DNA of 64,000 nt, from contig OY761144.1 of assembly GCA_963664365.1 (NCBI GenBank), positions 2,852,001 through 2,916,000 of the forward strand, written 5' to 3'. Position 1 is the stretch's first letter, and each line of letters opens with the position of its first letter. This DNA comes from VXRN01 sp963664365 (GTDB lineage: Bacteria; Chloroflexota; Dehalococcoidia; Lucifugimonadales; UBA1123). Below are positions 32,650-41,345 of the stretch, piece by piece. The translations under genes were made by a program, and so were the position numbers. The notes under the pieces were generated by a model, which was not told the DNA's origin, did no database searches, and saw nothing but the letters and a program-made list of their open reading frames with translations.

Positions 32650-34317
32650 GTGAGCCAACAAACTCAGCGTCCAGACGCTCCGACCGCCGACCAGTCGGTA
32701 GCAAAGGACTTCGTCCCGCTTCCGAGGAAGCAGGTCATCTTGACGATGGGCGGAGTCACGCTCGCCCTGTTTCTGTCAGCACTGGACCAGACGGTGGTTT
32801 CGACCGCAATGCCGAGGGTCATCGCCGACCTCGGCGGGTTCGACCGGTTCACCTGGGTGACGACGTCTTACCTCGTCGCGTCAACGACGGCAGTCCCTAT
32901 CGTCGGACGGCTGACCGACATCTACGGCCGGAAGCTGTTTTTCATCGGCGGCATCATCGTATTCATGTTGGGATCTGTCCTCGCCGGCACGAGCCAGACG
33001 ATGAATCAACTCATCGTCTTCCGCGCTCTCCAGGGCATCGGCGGCGGGGTGATCATGGCCAACAGCTTCGCGGCCATCGCCGACCTGTTTCCGCCAGAGG
33101 ACAGGGGAAAGTACTCCGGCTTCATCGGCGCCTCGTTCGGCATGGCGTCCGTCATAGGCCCCACGCTTGGCGGCTTCATCACCGACAACCTCTCGTGGAA
33201 CTGGGTATTCCTAATCAACATCCCGGTCAGCATCCCGGTTCTGCTGGTGATGATCTGGCTGTTTCCGAACATCAAGCCCGAGGCCGAGTCGCGCAAGATA
33301 GACTACCCCGGCATGGTCACGCTCATTCTCGCCGTCGTTCCCATCCTCCTCGCCCTCTCGTGGGGAGGCGTACAGTTTCCATGGTCATCTCCGCAGGTCA
33401 TAGGCTTCCTCGCGTTCGGCTCCGTGATGTTGGCCGCGTTCATCATGATCGAGGCAAGGACGGAGTCCCCGATAATGCCGTTGGATATCTACAAGAACCG
33501 GATGGTCGCCGTGTCCCTGATAGCGATCTTCCTAACCGGCTTCGCCATGTTCGGCGGGATAATTTTCATTCCCCTGTTCTTCCAGGGCGTTCTCGGGGCG
33601 TCGGCGACAAGCAGCGGCAGTTTCCTGACCCCAATGATGCTGGGCATGGTCGTCGGCGCGACGCTGTCCGGGCAGGCGCTCTCCAGGACGGGAGGGCACT
33701 ATCGCATCCAGGCGCTTATCGGCCTCGCCATCATGACGGTTGGGATGTACTTCATCTCCACCATGGACGAGAATACGACATTTGCCAGCGCGGTGATATA
33801 CCTGGTGATCATGGGCTTCGGAATGGGGACCACCTTCCCGACGTTCACGCTCTCGGTCCAGAACTCCGTGCCGTTCAGGGTCATGGGGACCGCCACCTCC
33901 GCGATTCAGTTCTCCAGGTCGGTCGGAGGTATGCTCGGCCTCGCTATACTCGGCGCGGTCATGGTGAACAGCTTCTCGGCCAACTTGGAAGAGACTCTGC
34001 CCTCCTCAGCCAGGGAAGCGCTGCCGCCGGACAGGATCGACGCGATCAAGGAGAATCCGCAGGCGCTGGTGGATCCTTCCGCGCTGGTTACGTTGAGGGA
34101 ACGCTTCGAGTCGGCAGGCCCGGAGGGCGCCCAGATGGCCGACCAGTTCTTGGCCGCGCTGAAGTCCGCGCTGGCCGGAGCCATTGGCGATGTCTTCGCG
34201 GTCAGCCTTGTGGTGATTGTGATCGCGCTGGTCGTCGCGATCTTCCTCCGCTCGTCCGGCAGGGCGGCGCCGAGGAGCAGGCCGGACACCAACGTCGCCG
34301 CGTCGCCAACCGACTAA
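32650..34317 (+). CDS. MFS transporter, DHA2 (EmrB/QacA) family
   Basis: This 555-residue drug:H+ antiporter-type exporter has 14 predicted helices. Motif D1 (LDQTVVSTAMPRV, residues 45-57) and motif A (GRLTDIYGRK, 86-95) are clear, as is the motif C-like GPTLGGFITD. The last third contains a long soluble loop (~residues 450-500, with LPSSAREALPPDRIDAIKEN) before the final helix. The start is GTG with AGGAG upstream. A TlpA-like protein follows 15 bases downstream. The substrate is unknown. Confidence 0.94.
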   Translation: MSQQTQRPDAPTADQSVAKDFVPLPRKQVILTMGGVTLALFLSALDQTVVSTAMPRVIADLGGFDRFTWVTTSYLVASTTAVPIVGRLTDIYGRKLFFIGGIIVFMLGSVLAGTSQTMNQLIVFRALQGIGGGVIMANSFAAIADLFPPEDRGKYSGFIGASFGMASVIGPTLGGFITDNLSWNWVFLINIPVSIPVLLVMIWLFPNIKPEAESRKIDYPGMVTLILAVVPILLALSWGGVQFPWSSPQVIGFLAFGSVMLAAFIMIEARTESPIMPLDIYKNRMVAVSLIAIFLTGFAMFGGIIFIPLFFQGVLGASATSSGSFLTPMMLGMVVGATLSGQALSRTGGHYRIQALIGLAIMTVGMYFISTMDENTTFASAVIYLVIMGFGMGTTFPTFTLSVQNSVPFRVMGTATSAIQFSRSVGGMLGLAILGAVMVNSFSANLEETLPSSAREALPPDRIDAIKENPQALVDPSALVTLRERFESAGPEGAQMADQFLAALKSALAGAIGDVFAVSLVVIVIALVVAIFLRSSGRAAPRSRPDTNVAASPTD

Positions 34318-34332
34318 GGACAGGGGATAGGC

Positions 34333-34932
34333 ATGAGAATCTCCTGGAAGCTGTTCTCAACAGTCCTCATCGTTGTTCTCGTGGTGGCTTTCTTCGCGCT
34401 CATGGCCTTCGGACTCGCCAACAGGTCGCCGGCCACCGGACGCAGCGGCGAGACACGAGTCGGAAAGCCCGCTCCGCAATTCTCGATGCCTCTGCTGGGC
34501 GGAGGCCAATTCAACAGCGAAGACCACCGCGGCTCGCCGATGATCATCAACTTTTGGGCGTCATGGTGCCCGCCATGCCGGCAGGAGTCGCCCGGATTCG
34601 AGAGGGTGTGGCGGAAGTACGGCGACCAGGGAATCATCCTGGTAGGAGTCGATATTCAGGACACCGAGGAAGACGCGCTGGCGTATGTGAACGAACTTGG
34701 ACTCAGCTTTCCCAACGGACGCGACCTCGACGGCAAGATAACCGTCGAGTATGGCGTGATCGGGCTGCCGGTGACGTTCTTCATAGGCCACGACGGAGTC
34801 GTCGAAGGCAGGTGGGTCGGCGCGCTTCCGGAAGACAGGCTTGAGGGATGGACTCAGGCGCTCATATCCGGCTCGACACCCGGCGGGGATGCCGAGGGCG
34901 AGACCGAAGGGGGCTTCTTCAAGCTGAGGTGA
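34333..34932 (+). CDS. Membrane-anchored TlpA/ResA-type thioredoxin
   Basis: This 199-residue protein has an N-terminal signal anchor (residues ~8-29) and an AhpC/TSA-redoxin domain (VGKPAPQFSMPLLGGGQFNS). The active site FWASWCPPC has cysteines at 79 and 82, and the cis-Pro region is YGVIGLPVTFFIG. It likely acts outside the cytoplasm in disulfide reduction, for example in cytochrome c maturation or as a thiol reductase (family knowledge). The C-terminal tail GSTPGGDAEGETEGGFFKLR is flexible. It is probably cotranscribed with the MFS gene 15 bases upstream. Confidence 0.92.
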   Translation: MRISWKLFSTVLIVVLVVAFFALMAFGLANRSPATGRSGETRVGKPAPQFSMPLLGGGQFNSEDHRGSPMIINFWASWCPPCRQESPGFERVWRKYGDQGIILVGVDIQDTEEDALAYVNELGLSFPNGRDLDGKITVEYGVIGLPVTFFIGHDGVVEGRWVGALPEDRLEGWTQALISGSTPGGDAEGETEGGFFKLR

Positions 34933-34974
34933 TGTACAATGCAATACCCATGCCGAGTTGTGAGGTGATTGGCG

Positions 34975-35292
34975 ATGACGCAAATGGTAGAGAAGCAGAT
35001 TTCGATAGCTCCTGAACAGGCCAAGCGGATGAAGCAGCTTTCCAATACGCTCGGAGTCAGCGAGGGGGAGTTGATTCGGAAGGCGATTAGCTCCTACATC
35101 AACGGTAGTCAGGACGGTGGACGCCATGAATCCAAACGCTCACCGGATCGCCGGGGCTGGTTGAAGGAGCTTGAGTTCATGAAGAGCCGAGTCGAGGGCC
35201 GGACTGTTGAGGTCGGCTATCCTCATCGGCTCACACGCGAGGAAATGTACGACGAAATCATGGAAGAGCGGGGGCATCCCATTCTTGAGTGA
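34975..35292 (+). CDS. Ribbon-helix-helix protein, possible orphan antitoxin
   Basis: This 105-residue protein has an RHH/CopG-like N-terminus (MVEKQISIAPEQAKRMKQLS, then LGVSEGELIRKAISSYING) and a charged C-terminus ending LTREEMYDEIMEERGHPILE. That C-terminus resembles an antitoxin tail. The start at 34975 follows GAGGTGA at 34962-34968. The TTG at 34969 is less likely. No toxin gene follows; a strong hairpin and repeats do. It may be an orphan antitoxin or a stand-alone regulator. Confidence 0.7.
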   Translation: MTQMVEKQISIAPEQAKRMKQLSNTLGVSEGELIRKAISSYINGSQDGGRHESKRSPDRRGWLKELEFMKSRVEGRTVEVGYPHRLTREEMYDEIMEERGHPILE

Positions 35293-35331
35293 AAGATTGC
35301 CGTAGCTGACAATACTTCAACATGGATAGGT

Positions 35332-35350
35332 GGGCGGCCATTGGCCGCCC
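35332..35350 (+). terminator. Rho-independent-type terminator hairpin
   Basis: GGGCGGCC-ATT-GGCCGCCC is a perfect 8-bp GC stem with a 3-base loop, followed by CATTTCTCTTTC. It lies 40 bases after the RHH gene stop, a plausible end of the MFS-thioredoxin-RHH transcript. Confidence 0.65.
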
Positions 35351-35420
35351 CATTTCTCTTTCAACTCTGTCCGCCGACCGCTAGTACCTTGTCAATATGA
35401 TTATGATAGACAGTCTTACG

Positions 35421-35462
35421 GTTCACCCTCACCCTAGCCCTCTCCCTCAAGGGAGAGGGGAT
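35421..35462. repeat. CTCTCCCTCAAGGGAGAGG dispersed palindrome
   Basis: A compact copy of the same family as at 7882, 28711 and 51921: CACCCTCACCCTAGCCC followed by a perfect CTCTCCCT-CA-AGGGAGAG hairpin. It lies near the 3' end of the ThDP enzyme gene. Confidence 0.85.
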
Positions 35463-35510
35463 ATGCTCGGAATACTTCGAGTGGATCGTCTAAACTAAGT
35501 TGAAGCAGTA

Positions 35511-37145
35511 CTAGAACTTTGACTTCTTCGCCTCGAAGTTGGAGTGTACGTCTATGATGACCGTTCGGCCGTCCGCGTTGTGCTCTTGGGCGTCTATCAG
35601 GGCCTGCTTCATCTCGCCCGGCTTGGTGACTTTGATGCCCACTCCTCCGAAAGCGTCGGCGAGGCCCGCGTAGTCGCCGTTCATCTCGGTCACGCCGAAC
35701 TGCGTCCGCGCCGTCGGGTAGCCTCCCGGATACGTGGCCATGCCGCCGTTGTTGAGCACGACCGTCGTAATTGGAGCGCCCACTCGCTGCGCCGTCTCGG
35801 TGTCCATGCCCGACATTCCGAACGCGCCGTCGCCCATCAGGTTCAGGCAGAACTTGTCGGGGCTGGCGAGCTTGGAGCCGATCATCAATGGTATGCCAAA
35901 GCCCAAATGGGTCGTCTTGCCCCAGCCGACGTAACCGTGCGGAGTCGTGGACTGGTAGAACGGTATGATGGAGTCCCTCGGCGCGCCCGCGTCGTGCGTG
36001 ACGACCGATTTGGACTTGTCCAACGTCGTGTTGATCTCGTGGATGACGCGGTACGTGTTGATCGGGACCTCGTCCGACTGCAGGAGCGGCGTCCACTCCT
36101 CCATCCACTTCTCGCGTTCGGCTGCGATCCGATCTCGGACGCCGGTATTGCGCGGAGTCTCTCCGATCGCGGCCTTCGCCTCGTCCAGCGCCATCTCAAG
36201 CGTCGCCTTGGAGTCGCCCGGCAGTCCGATGTCCACGGACTGCTGCTTGTTGATGTCGTCCACGTTGTCTGTATTCTGGATGAGCACCTTGCCCGGCGGG
36301 ATCGGCTGGCCGTAGCTGGTGTTGGTCAAGCTGGACCCGATCGCGAAGAGCACGTCGGACTCCAACAGCCACTTTCGGGCGGGCCAGGTCGTCGTGCCCG
36401 ATCCCGCGCCGAGAGACAGCGGATGCGTTTCGGGGAACGCGCTCTTGCCCTGCATCGTCGTGAAAACCGGAACGTCGAGAAGCTCCGCCAACTCCTTCAG
36501 CTCCTCTGTCGCGCCGCCGTACAGAACTCCCCCGCCCACCCACAGGATGGGGTTGGCGGCGTTCAGCAGCAGCTTGACCGCGTCCCGGACGTCGGATCTC
36601 GACGGCGCGCTGACGGAACGTTTCGGAGAGTGGTAGCTTTCCACCACCCCGTCCGGCGCCTCAGCCTCCATCACGTCCATCGGGGTCTCCACCGTGACCG
36701 GCCCTCCTCTCCCATTGCGGAGCGCGTGGAAGGCGCGGCGCATGGCGTTGCCCGTATCGCCGGGCGTCAGTATGACCTCAGTCTGCTTGCATATCGGCGC
36801 GTATGCCCTCGACGGCGCGAAATTGGGTCTGACGCTCCAGGACGCCAAGCCCGTGCCGCCGGGTATGAGCAGAATAGGGACGTTGTCGCCGAAAGCCTGG
36901 GCGATGCCTCCCATCGCGTTCTCCGCGCCCGACGCCCCCTGGGTTATGACGACGCCGAACTTCTGGCGTTCATTCGCGCGGCTGTAGCCGTCCGCGGCCA
37001 TCACCGCGCCGCGTTCGTGTCTGAACATCACCGTGCGGATGCCCTCTTGGGCCACCGCTTCGATCAGATTGTTGGATGGGTAACACGCTACCCACTCGAC
37101 GCCCTCGTGCTTTAGTATTCGTGCGATAGCCGAAAATCCGTCCAC
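35511..37145 (-). CDS. Thiamine-diphosphate enzyme, acetolactate synthase-like
   Basis: This 544-residue protein has the three ThDP-enzyme domains. The N-terminal pyrimidine-binding domain carries the activating Glu44 in FRHERGAVMAADGYSR. The central domain includes NPILWVGGGVLYGGATEELK. The C-terminal PP domain has GDG (438-440) and the metal-binding Asn465/466 (VVLNNGG). It resembles IlvB-type enzymes, but the flanks do not encode a small regulatory subunit, so a catabolic decarboxylase or carboligase role is as likely. The gene stands alone. The long frame on its opposite strand is a composition shadow. Confidence 0.9.
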   Translation of the reverse strand: MDGFSAIARILKHEGVEWVACYPSNNLIEAVAQEGIRTVMFRHERGAVMAADGYSRANERQKFGVVITQGASGAENAMGGIAQAFGDNVPILLIPGGTGLASWSVRPNFAPSRAYAPICKQTEVILTPGDTGNAMRRAFHALRNGRGGPVTVETPMDVMEAEAPDGVVESYHSPKRSVSAPSRSDVRDAVKLLLNAANPILWVGGGVLYGGATEELKELAELLDVPVFTTMQGKSAFPETHPLSLGAGSGTTTWPARKWLLESDVLFAIGSSLTNTSYGQPIPPGKVLIQNTDNVDDINKQQSVDIGLPGDSKATLEMALDEAKAAIGETPRNTGVRDRIAAEREKWMEEWTPLLQSDEVPINTYRVIHEINTTLDKSKSVVTHDAGAPRDSIIPFYQSTTPHGYVGWGKTTHLGFGIPLMIGSKLASPDKFCLNLMGDGAFGMSGMDTETAQRVGAPITTVVLNNGGMATYPGGYPTARTQFGVTEMNGDYAGLADAFGGVGIKVTKPGEMKQALIDAQEHNADGRTVIIDVHSNFEAKKSKF

Positions 37146-37337
37146 CTGCTTCTCCTTTCATGTGCCGCGCTTGGACCTCGTGGTTCGTGAACGAGGTCCG
37201 CGCCAATGACGCAACGCAAGCATACTCCAATGGTGGACAATGCGGCAACCGGGGGCGGTCGGCCAAACCGCCGCGCATGTAGATGCGGATACCAGTAAGG
37301 AGGGCACTCCTGGGCGCCCGCCACGATCTATCCTATG

Positions 37338-37526
37338 TCAGTCCGTTGATTCGTCGCGCGGTTTCCTGCGGCGGACGCTAGGGGGTGGTCTGACGGGATC
37401 CGGAGTCGTCACGGCGCTCGTGGGGTATGTGCATTCAAAACCGTAAGGCCCGTATCGCGCCTTGAACTCGCGTATAGCCTCTATCTCTTCGTTAGTCGGA
37501 TATAGAGTTTGATGCTCCTCATTCAT
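37338..37526 (-). CDS. Small protein translationally coupled to the split proteasome-like gene
   Basis: This 62-residue protein begins MNEEHQTLYPTNEEIEAIRE and ends with a Pro/Arg-rich tail (PPPSVRRRKPRDESTD). Its ATG overlaps the stop of the upstream Ntn-hydrolase-like gene by four bases, indicating one operon. Since that gene is now interrupted by an IS630 element, expression may have been affected. I do not recognise the family. Confidence 0.6.
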   Translation of the reverse strand: MNEEHQTLYPTNEEIEAIREFKARYGPYGFECTYPTSAVTTPDPVRPPPSVRRRKPRDESTD

Positions 37527-38145
37527 CGGCCTACCTCCGGTATAAATACTTCGTGGCCGCCGTGTCTCCACACTTCCTTGCTGACGGGATGAAACCCGTC
37601 CTTCCGTATGACGGCAATGTGAACGTCGCCGCCAACAGTCGGCAGCCTAGAGCTAACGTCTTGGGAGCCTATCATAATTTGGAGGAAGAAGTCGACACAG
37701 TTGATGGCGTTCTGCTCTGAGAACTCACCCCAATTAGCTTGCAGACCCTGAAGACGCCAATTGCCATGAAAGAGGTCTAGCTCAGGTCCCGGCGCGGGAA
37801 GATCGGTCAGCCCATGGGGTCTGACGCGCTCGATCAGCGACTGTCGATACTGCGAAAGCAAGTACCGGGTCCTTTCCCTTAGCCTTGATGAGTTCGCATC
37901 GTCAGTGCCGAAGGCTATTCGTTGTATCCAGTCCATCTGTCCGCCAAATGCGACTCCAAATTGACCTGGGTGATAGATATTGCGTAATTCTCTTGCCCGT
38001 ACATTAATTCTCACAACGGTAGGAAATGTCTCTTTGTGATCGTAGCCGGCCACCAGCAACTCAAGGTCCGGTCGGTTAGGCCAACTAGGGTCATAGGCTT
38101 GGTCATAGTAGTCACCCAGCAGATTCAGTAGTTTCTTGGCTAGTA
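37523..38145 (-). pseudogene. C-terminal part of Ntn-hydrolase (proteasome-fold) gene, split by IS630 element
   Basis: This 3' fragment, from LAKKLLNLLGDYYDQAYDPS to the end, continues in frame from the fragment at 39347-39733 once the IS and one copy of the TA duplication are removed. It includes GFHPVSKEVWRHGGHEVF near its C-terminus. The frame can start at a GTG just inside the IS end (MDTV...), but this is accidental. No catalytic motif is visible here by itself. The joined product would be 335 residues. Confidence 0.85.
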
Positions 38146-38223
38146 CCGTGTCCACATGTATTTTACAAATATAAGAAATTGGTTAGAATTGTGTATGATC
38201 CTATTAGGAGGACATACGAAGAC

Positions 38224-38694
38224 ATGCCTGCTCTCAAGTACAAGGTGGAGTTGAACGAGTCGGAGCGGACACAACTCAAGGAGATAGCGAATCGTGGCGA
38301 GACTTCGGCGCGTAAGGTCAAGCGAGCGCTGGTGTTGCTGAAGGCAGATGAAGGTCTGACCGACCGTGATATCGCCAGCGGACTATTGATAAGCGCACCC
38401 ACGGTGGGACGTGTGCGCACGCGGTTTGTGAAGGAGGGACTCGACAGTGCAATCAATGAGCGACCTCGACCGGGACAGAAGCGCAAGCTGAGCGGTAAGC
38501 AGGAAGCGCACCTTGTAGCTATCACCTGCAGCGCAGCGCCCGAAGGACACACGCGATGGTCTCTCCGGATGCTTGCGGGCAAGGTGGTGGAGATGGGGTT
38601 CTCTGAGAGCATCTCGCCTGAGACGGTGCGCCGGATACTGAAAAAAACGAACTCAAGCCGTGGCAAAGGAAGGAGTGGTGCATTCCCAAAGTGA
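38224..38694 (+). CDS. IS630 transposase, first frame (DNA-binding part)
   Basis: From the ATG at 38224 (MPALKYKVELNESERTQLKE) this frame encodes the helix-turn-helix part (DRDIASGLLISAPTVGRVRT) and the winged region, up to SPETVRRILKKT. It then diverges from the family. Just there, A7 at 38641-38647 allows a -1 shift into the next frame, which reads KKNELKPWQRKEWCIPKVSG, the family continuation. AGGAGG lies 13-20 bases upstream of the start, and an earlier GTG at 38179 is also open. Confidence 0.85.
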   Translation: MPALKYKVELNESERTQLKEIANRGETSARKVKRALVLLKADEGLTDRDIASGLLISAPTVGRVRTRFVKEGLDSAINERPRPGQKRKLSGKQEAHLVAITCSAAPEGHTRWSLRMLAGKVVEMGFSESISPETVRRILKKTNSSRGKGRSGAFPK

Positions 38695-39332
38695 GTGGGG
38701 AGTTCGTGGCTCGGATGGAGGACGTGCTCGACCTCTACCAAGAAGACTATGACCCAGACCATCCAGTGGTCTGTTTCGATGAGACATCCAAGCAGTTGGT
38801 CAAGGATGTGAGACCGGCAATTGAGGCGAGGCCCGGACGAGTGGAACGCTATGACACCGAGTATAAGCGAAACGGCACCCGCAACCTGTTCATGTTCTGC
38901 GAACCCAAGGGCGGGTGGAGGCATGTCGAAGTGACCGAGCGTCGCACTGCTGTGGACTTCGCTCATCAGATGCGCTGGCTGGTTGATGAGGCATACCCTC
39001 ACGCTGGGGTGGTCAGGCTGGTGCTGGACAATCTCAACACCCACAAGCTCGGATCGCTCTACGAAGCGTTTGAGCCGTCCGAAGCGCGTCGTATAGCCAA
39101 ACGCTTGGAGTTTCACTACACCCCGAATCATGGAAGTTGGCTGAACATGGCTGAGATCGAGTTCAGCGTCTTCAGCAGGCAGTGTCTGAGCTGTCGGATC
39201 GGCGATGAAGCAGCACTGAAAAGAGAGGTCTCTGCGCTGGAACGCGAGCGCAACAATGCTGCCGCAGTCATAGACTGGCGGTTCTCCACCCAGGATGCTC
39301 GCACTAAACTCCAACATATCTACCCATCATAA
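38691..39332 (+). CDS. IS630 transposase, second frame (DDE catalytic domain)
   Basis: This frame encodes the DDE endonuclease domain. The first Asp is in VVCFDETSKQ, the second in VLDNLNTHK, and the Glu in HGSWLNMAEIEFSVF. It is best read as the product of frameshifting from the first frame at A7 (38641-38647), rather than independent initiation at 38691. Together the frames make a normal-length IS630 transposase of about 370 residues. No internal stop or damage is seen, so the element may be active. Confidence 0.88.
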   Translation: MSGEFVARMEDVLDLYQEDYDPDHPVVCFDETSKQLVKDVRPAIEARPGRVERYDTEYKRNGTRNLFMFCEPKGGWRHVEVTERRTAVDFAHQMRWLVDEAYPHAGVVRLVLDNLNTHKLGSLYEAFEPSEARRIAKRLEFHYTPNHGSWLNMAEIEFSVFSRQCLSCRIGDEAALKREVSALERERNNAAAVIDWRFSTQDARTKLQHIYPS

Positions 39333-39346
39333 TTATGTGGACACAC

Positions 39347-39733
39347 TACTAGGGCCTCTACCCTGTAGGTGGATACAAGGTCGGCGTCTGATTTCAGTTG
39401 GTCGACGAACTCCGACACGATGCTGCGTACTGGCCAATTCCCCAGAGACGACACCCCCGTGAACATCGCTCCGACCGGAAGATCCCCGATCTTGAAGAGC
39501 TTATTGACGTGGAGTGACTGGTTGAATGGAACATGCTCGGCTCTCGATGTCACATCCCAGACGTTCTTCAATATTGGATCACCATCACGGCCCAGCTTCA
39601 GCTTCCACTCGTCGTCCGGCTCGAAATACTCATACAAGCGTGAGGTTTCGACCATCTCCTTACTCTGAGTAGCCAATGAGTCGGCGCCCATCACGACAGC
39701 ATGTTTTGAAGCTAAGGCGACAATAGTTGTCAT
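39347..39733 (-). pseudogene. N-terminal part of Ntn-hydrolase (proteasome beta-like) gene, split by IS630 element
   Basis: The 129 codons from the ATG begin MTTIVALASKHAVVMGADSL, closely like mature proteasome beta/HslV chains, where the Thr after Met is the N-terminal nucleophile. NKLFKIGDLPVGAMFTGVSS, in the position of the catalytic-lysine strand, also fits. The fragment ends at EALV, where the IS begins, and would read into the IS for eight more residues. An intact protein would be a free-standing Ntn-hydrolase-like enzyme, probably with the small coupled gene at 37338-37526. A GGGGGTG ribosome site precedes the start. Confidence 0.85.
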
Positions 39734-40010
39734 TCTAGATACACCCCCAAAAGAAAGAGCGACTAGGTCGGGGCGTATGCCCCGATCTGAGACGCTTGGC
39801 GACTCTTCCTAGACGCTGATTCATTATAGCACAGATGCCGCCCCGTCAAATCCGCCATCTATGAAATCCACCACTCAACCGGACAGATACCCATAGGGGC
39901 GTCCCTCGCGGGCGCCCAGGGCAATCGCATTTAGACTTGGAAGGCGCATCGTCTATCGTCAGTCCGGCGAAGGCCGGAATCCAGAAGGGCACCCATACGG
40001 GGTTTGGGGG
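39734..40010. other. Spacer with dispersed repeats, no gene seen
   Basis: This spacer holds an ATAGGGGCGTCCCTCGCGGG palindromic element near 39893. It also holds a CGTCAGTCCGGCGAAGGCCG element at 39957-39980, directly after the terminase stop. The rest is the promoter side of the split Ntn gene. Confidence 0.6.
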
Positions 40011-41345
40011 TTAGACCCAGATTTTGATTGGGATTCGTTCTATCATCAGTTCTGTAATGGCGTGGACTAGGGCGTCGGCGCGGTCGGGGGAGCCGGAGGG
40101 TCCGAGTTCGGCGGACCAGGTACACATCTGGTCTTCGAGTTCGGGGAAGCGGCCTACGTGGTGGACTCGTCCCTGTTCGTAGAGGGCGGCTACGGGTTCG
40201 GCGCGTAGGTATTTGCCGGTCCGGGCCTTGATGCCCTTGTAGGGGAGAGAGCGGGGGACGGCGGCTTTGAGGGTGGACTTGACGAGGTCTCCGCCGGCGT
40301 TGTCTTCGGCGATGATGCGGGATGCGTTGAACTTGTCGAATAGGTGGACGGCTCGCATCGCCCAGCCCTGGGGGGTCAGCCGGCCGGACTCGTCGGCGAT
40401 GACGTAGGCATGTTCGCGGTGCATGTCGGCGCCGACGACGACTATTCCGGTCTCGGAGCTGCTGGGCTTGGCGGACATGGCGGGGTCTATGGCGACGACG
40501 ATGCGGGCTACGGGCGGATGGCTCGCGAGTCGGGCGTCTTCTATCCACTCGCGTTTCCAGAGGGCGTCTTCGTACTCATCGGCGAGTTCTGCGTGGATTT
40601 CCTGTCGTCCGAGGCGCGTGCCGTCGTAGCGTTCGATAATGCCGTTGAAGAAGGATGGGGCGAGATTGTCGCGGTTGTCGAAGGTTGAGCCGCGTGTGAC
40701 GTGGACGCCTGGGCTGACGGGCAGGCTTCTGATCAGTTCGATGGGCCTGGGCGTGGTGGTGATGACGGAGCGGGGGTGTCCTCCGGTTCTGAGGGCGAAG
40801 TTGAGGTTGTCCCAAGTCTGTTCGGGGTATTCCCAAGAAGCGAGTTCGTCGCACCATGCGGCGTCGAACTCTGGGCCTCGCATCTGGTCGGGTTCGTGGC
40901 TTGAGAAGACGAGGGCGTAGGCTCCTGTGGGCCATGTTAGCTTACGCTTGGATGGTTCGTAGGTGGGCTTGTTCCAGGGCGGGCAGACGTTGAGCAGTCC
41001 GGACTCGCCTTCGATCATGATGGCCTGCGCTTCGGGTATGGTTCGGGCAATGAGGGCTATGCGGCGGGCGGCGCGTTCTTCCACCTGAGCGCGTACCCAT
41101 TCGGCGCCTGTGCGGGTCTTGCCGAAGCCGCGGCCGGCTAGGATAAGCCAGGTGTCCCAGTCGCCGGGTGGCGGCAACTGGGAGTCGCGTGCGTGGAGTG
41201 ACCAGTTGTATTTGAGCTTTGAGGCTTCGTGTTCGTCGAGGGCGCGCCGGTAGGCGCGGACGGCGGCCACACGCTGGTCGCGCGGAAGCCGGCTCAGCTC
41301 GTCTATGATCTCAGATAGCAGGTCGTCAGCGGTTAGTTTCGTCAT
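40011..41345 (-). CDS. Phage terminase large subunit (Terminase_6 type), isolated from other phage genes
   Basis: This 444-residue DNA-packaging motor has an ATPase with Walker A LAGRGFGKTRTG (residues 69-80, Lys76) and Walker B AAWCDELA (Asp165, Glu166). The C-terminal RNase H-like nuclease has Asp286 in VVAIDPAMS and a late DRADALVHAI aspartate. All motifs are intact. No portal, capsid, tail or integrase gene is found on either side. It overlaps by four bases the two-unit gene upstream, which takes the place of a small terminase subunit. This could be a remnant prophage, a capsid-less mobile unit, or a domesticated motor. Confidence 0.9.
   Translation of the reverse strand: MTKLTADDLLSEIIDELSRLPRDQRVAAVRAYRRALDEHEASKLKYNWSLHARDSQLPPPGDWDTWLILAGRGFGKTRTGAEWVRAQVEERAARRIALIARTIPEAQAIMIEGESGLLNVCPPWNKPTYEPSKRKLTWPTGAYALVFSSHEPDQMRGPEFDAAWCDELASWEYPEQTWDNLNFALRTGGHPRSVITTTPRPIELIRSLPVSPGVHVTRGSTFDNRDNLAPSFFNGIIERYDGTRLGRQEIHAELADEYEDALWKREWIEDARLASHPPVARIVVAIDPAMSAKPSSSETGIVVVGADMHREHAYVIADESGRLTPQGWAMRAVHLFDKFNASRIIAEDNAGGDLVKSTLKAAVPRSLPYKGIKARTGKYLRAEPVAALYEQGRVHHVGRFPELEDQMCTWSAELGPSGSPDRADALVHAITELMIERIPIKIWV

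Larger units (their letters stand above)
38146..39346 (+). mobile_element. IS630-family insertion sequence
   Basis: The element is 1201 bases between TA dinucleotides at 38144-38145 and 39347-39348, the target duplication of IS630/Tc1 elements. Inner terminal inverted repeats GTGTCCACAT lie at 38148-38157 and, inverted, at 39335-39344, each two bases from the TA. The target before insertion was the palindrome CTAGTACTAG. It carries a transposase in two frames. Removing the element and one TA restores an open 335-codon gene, so it is a clean and probably recent insertion. Confidence 0.95.

Noticed and set aside
32595..34844. 749-codon frame spanning the MFS and thioredoxin genes in another frame
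   Set aside because: It is Arg/Gly/His-rich shadow sequence; the MFS and TlpA-like proteins in the other frames carry all family motifs.
35544..37115. Long open frame on the plus strand opposite the ThDP enzyme
   Set aside because: The minus-strand protein has clear ThDP motifs. The opposite frame is Arg/Val/His-rich without domains, as expected from GC-rich codon bias.
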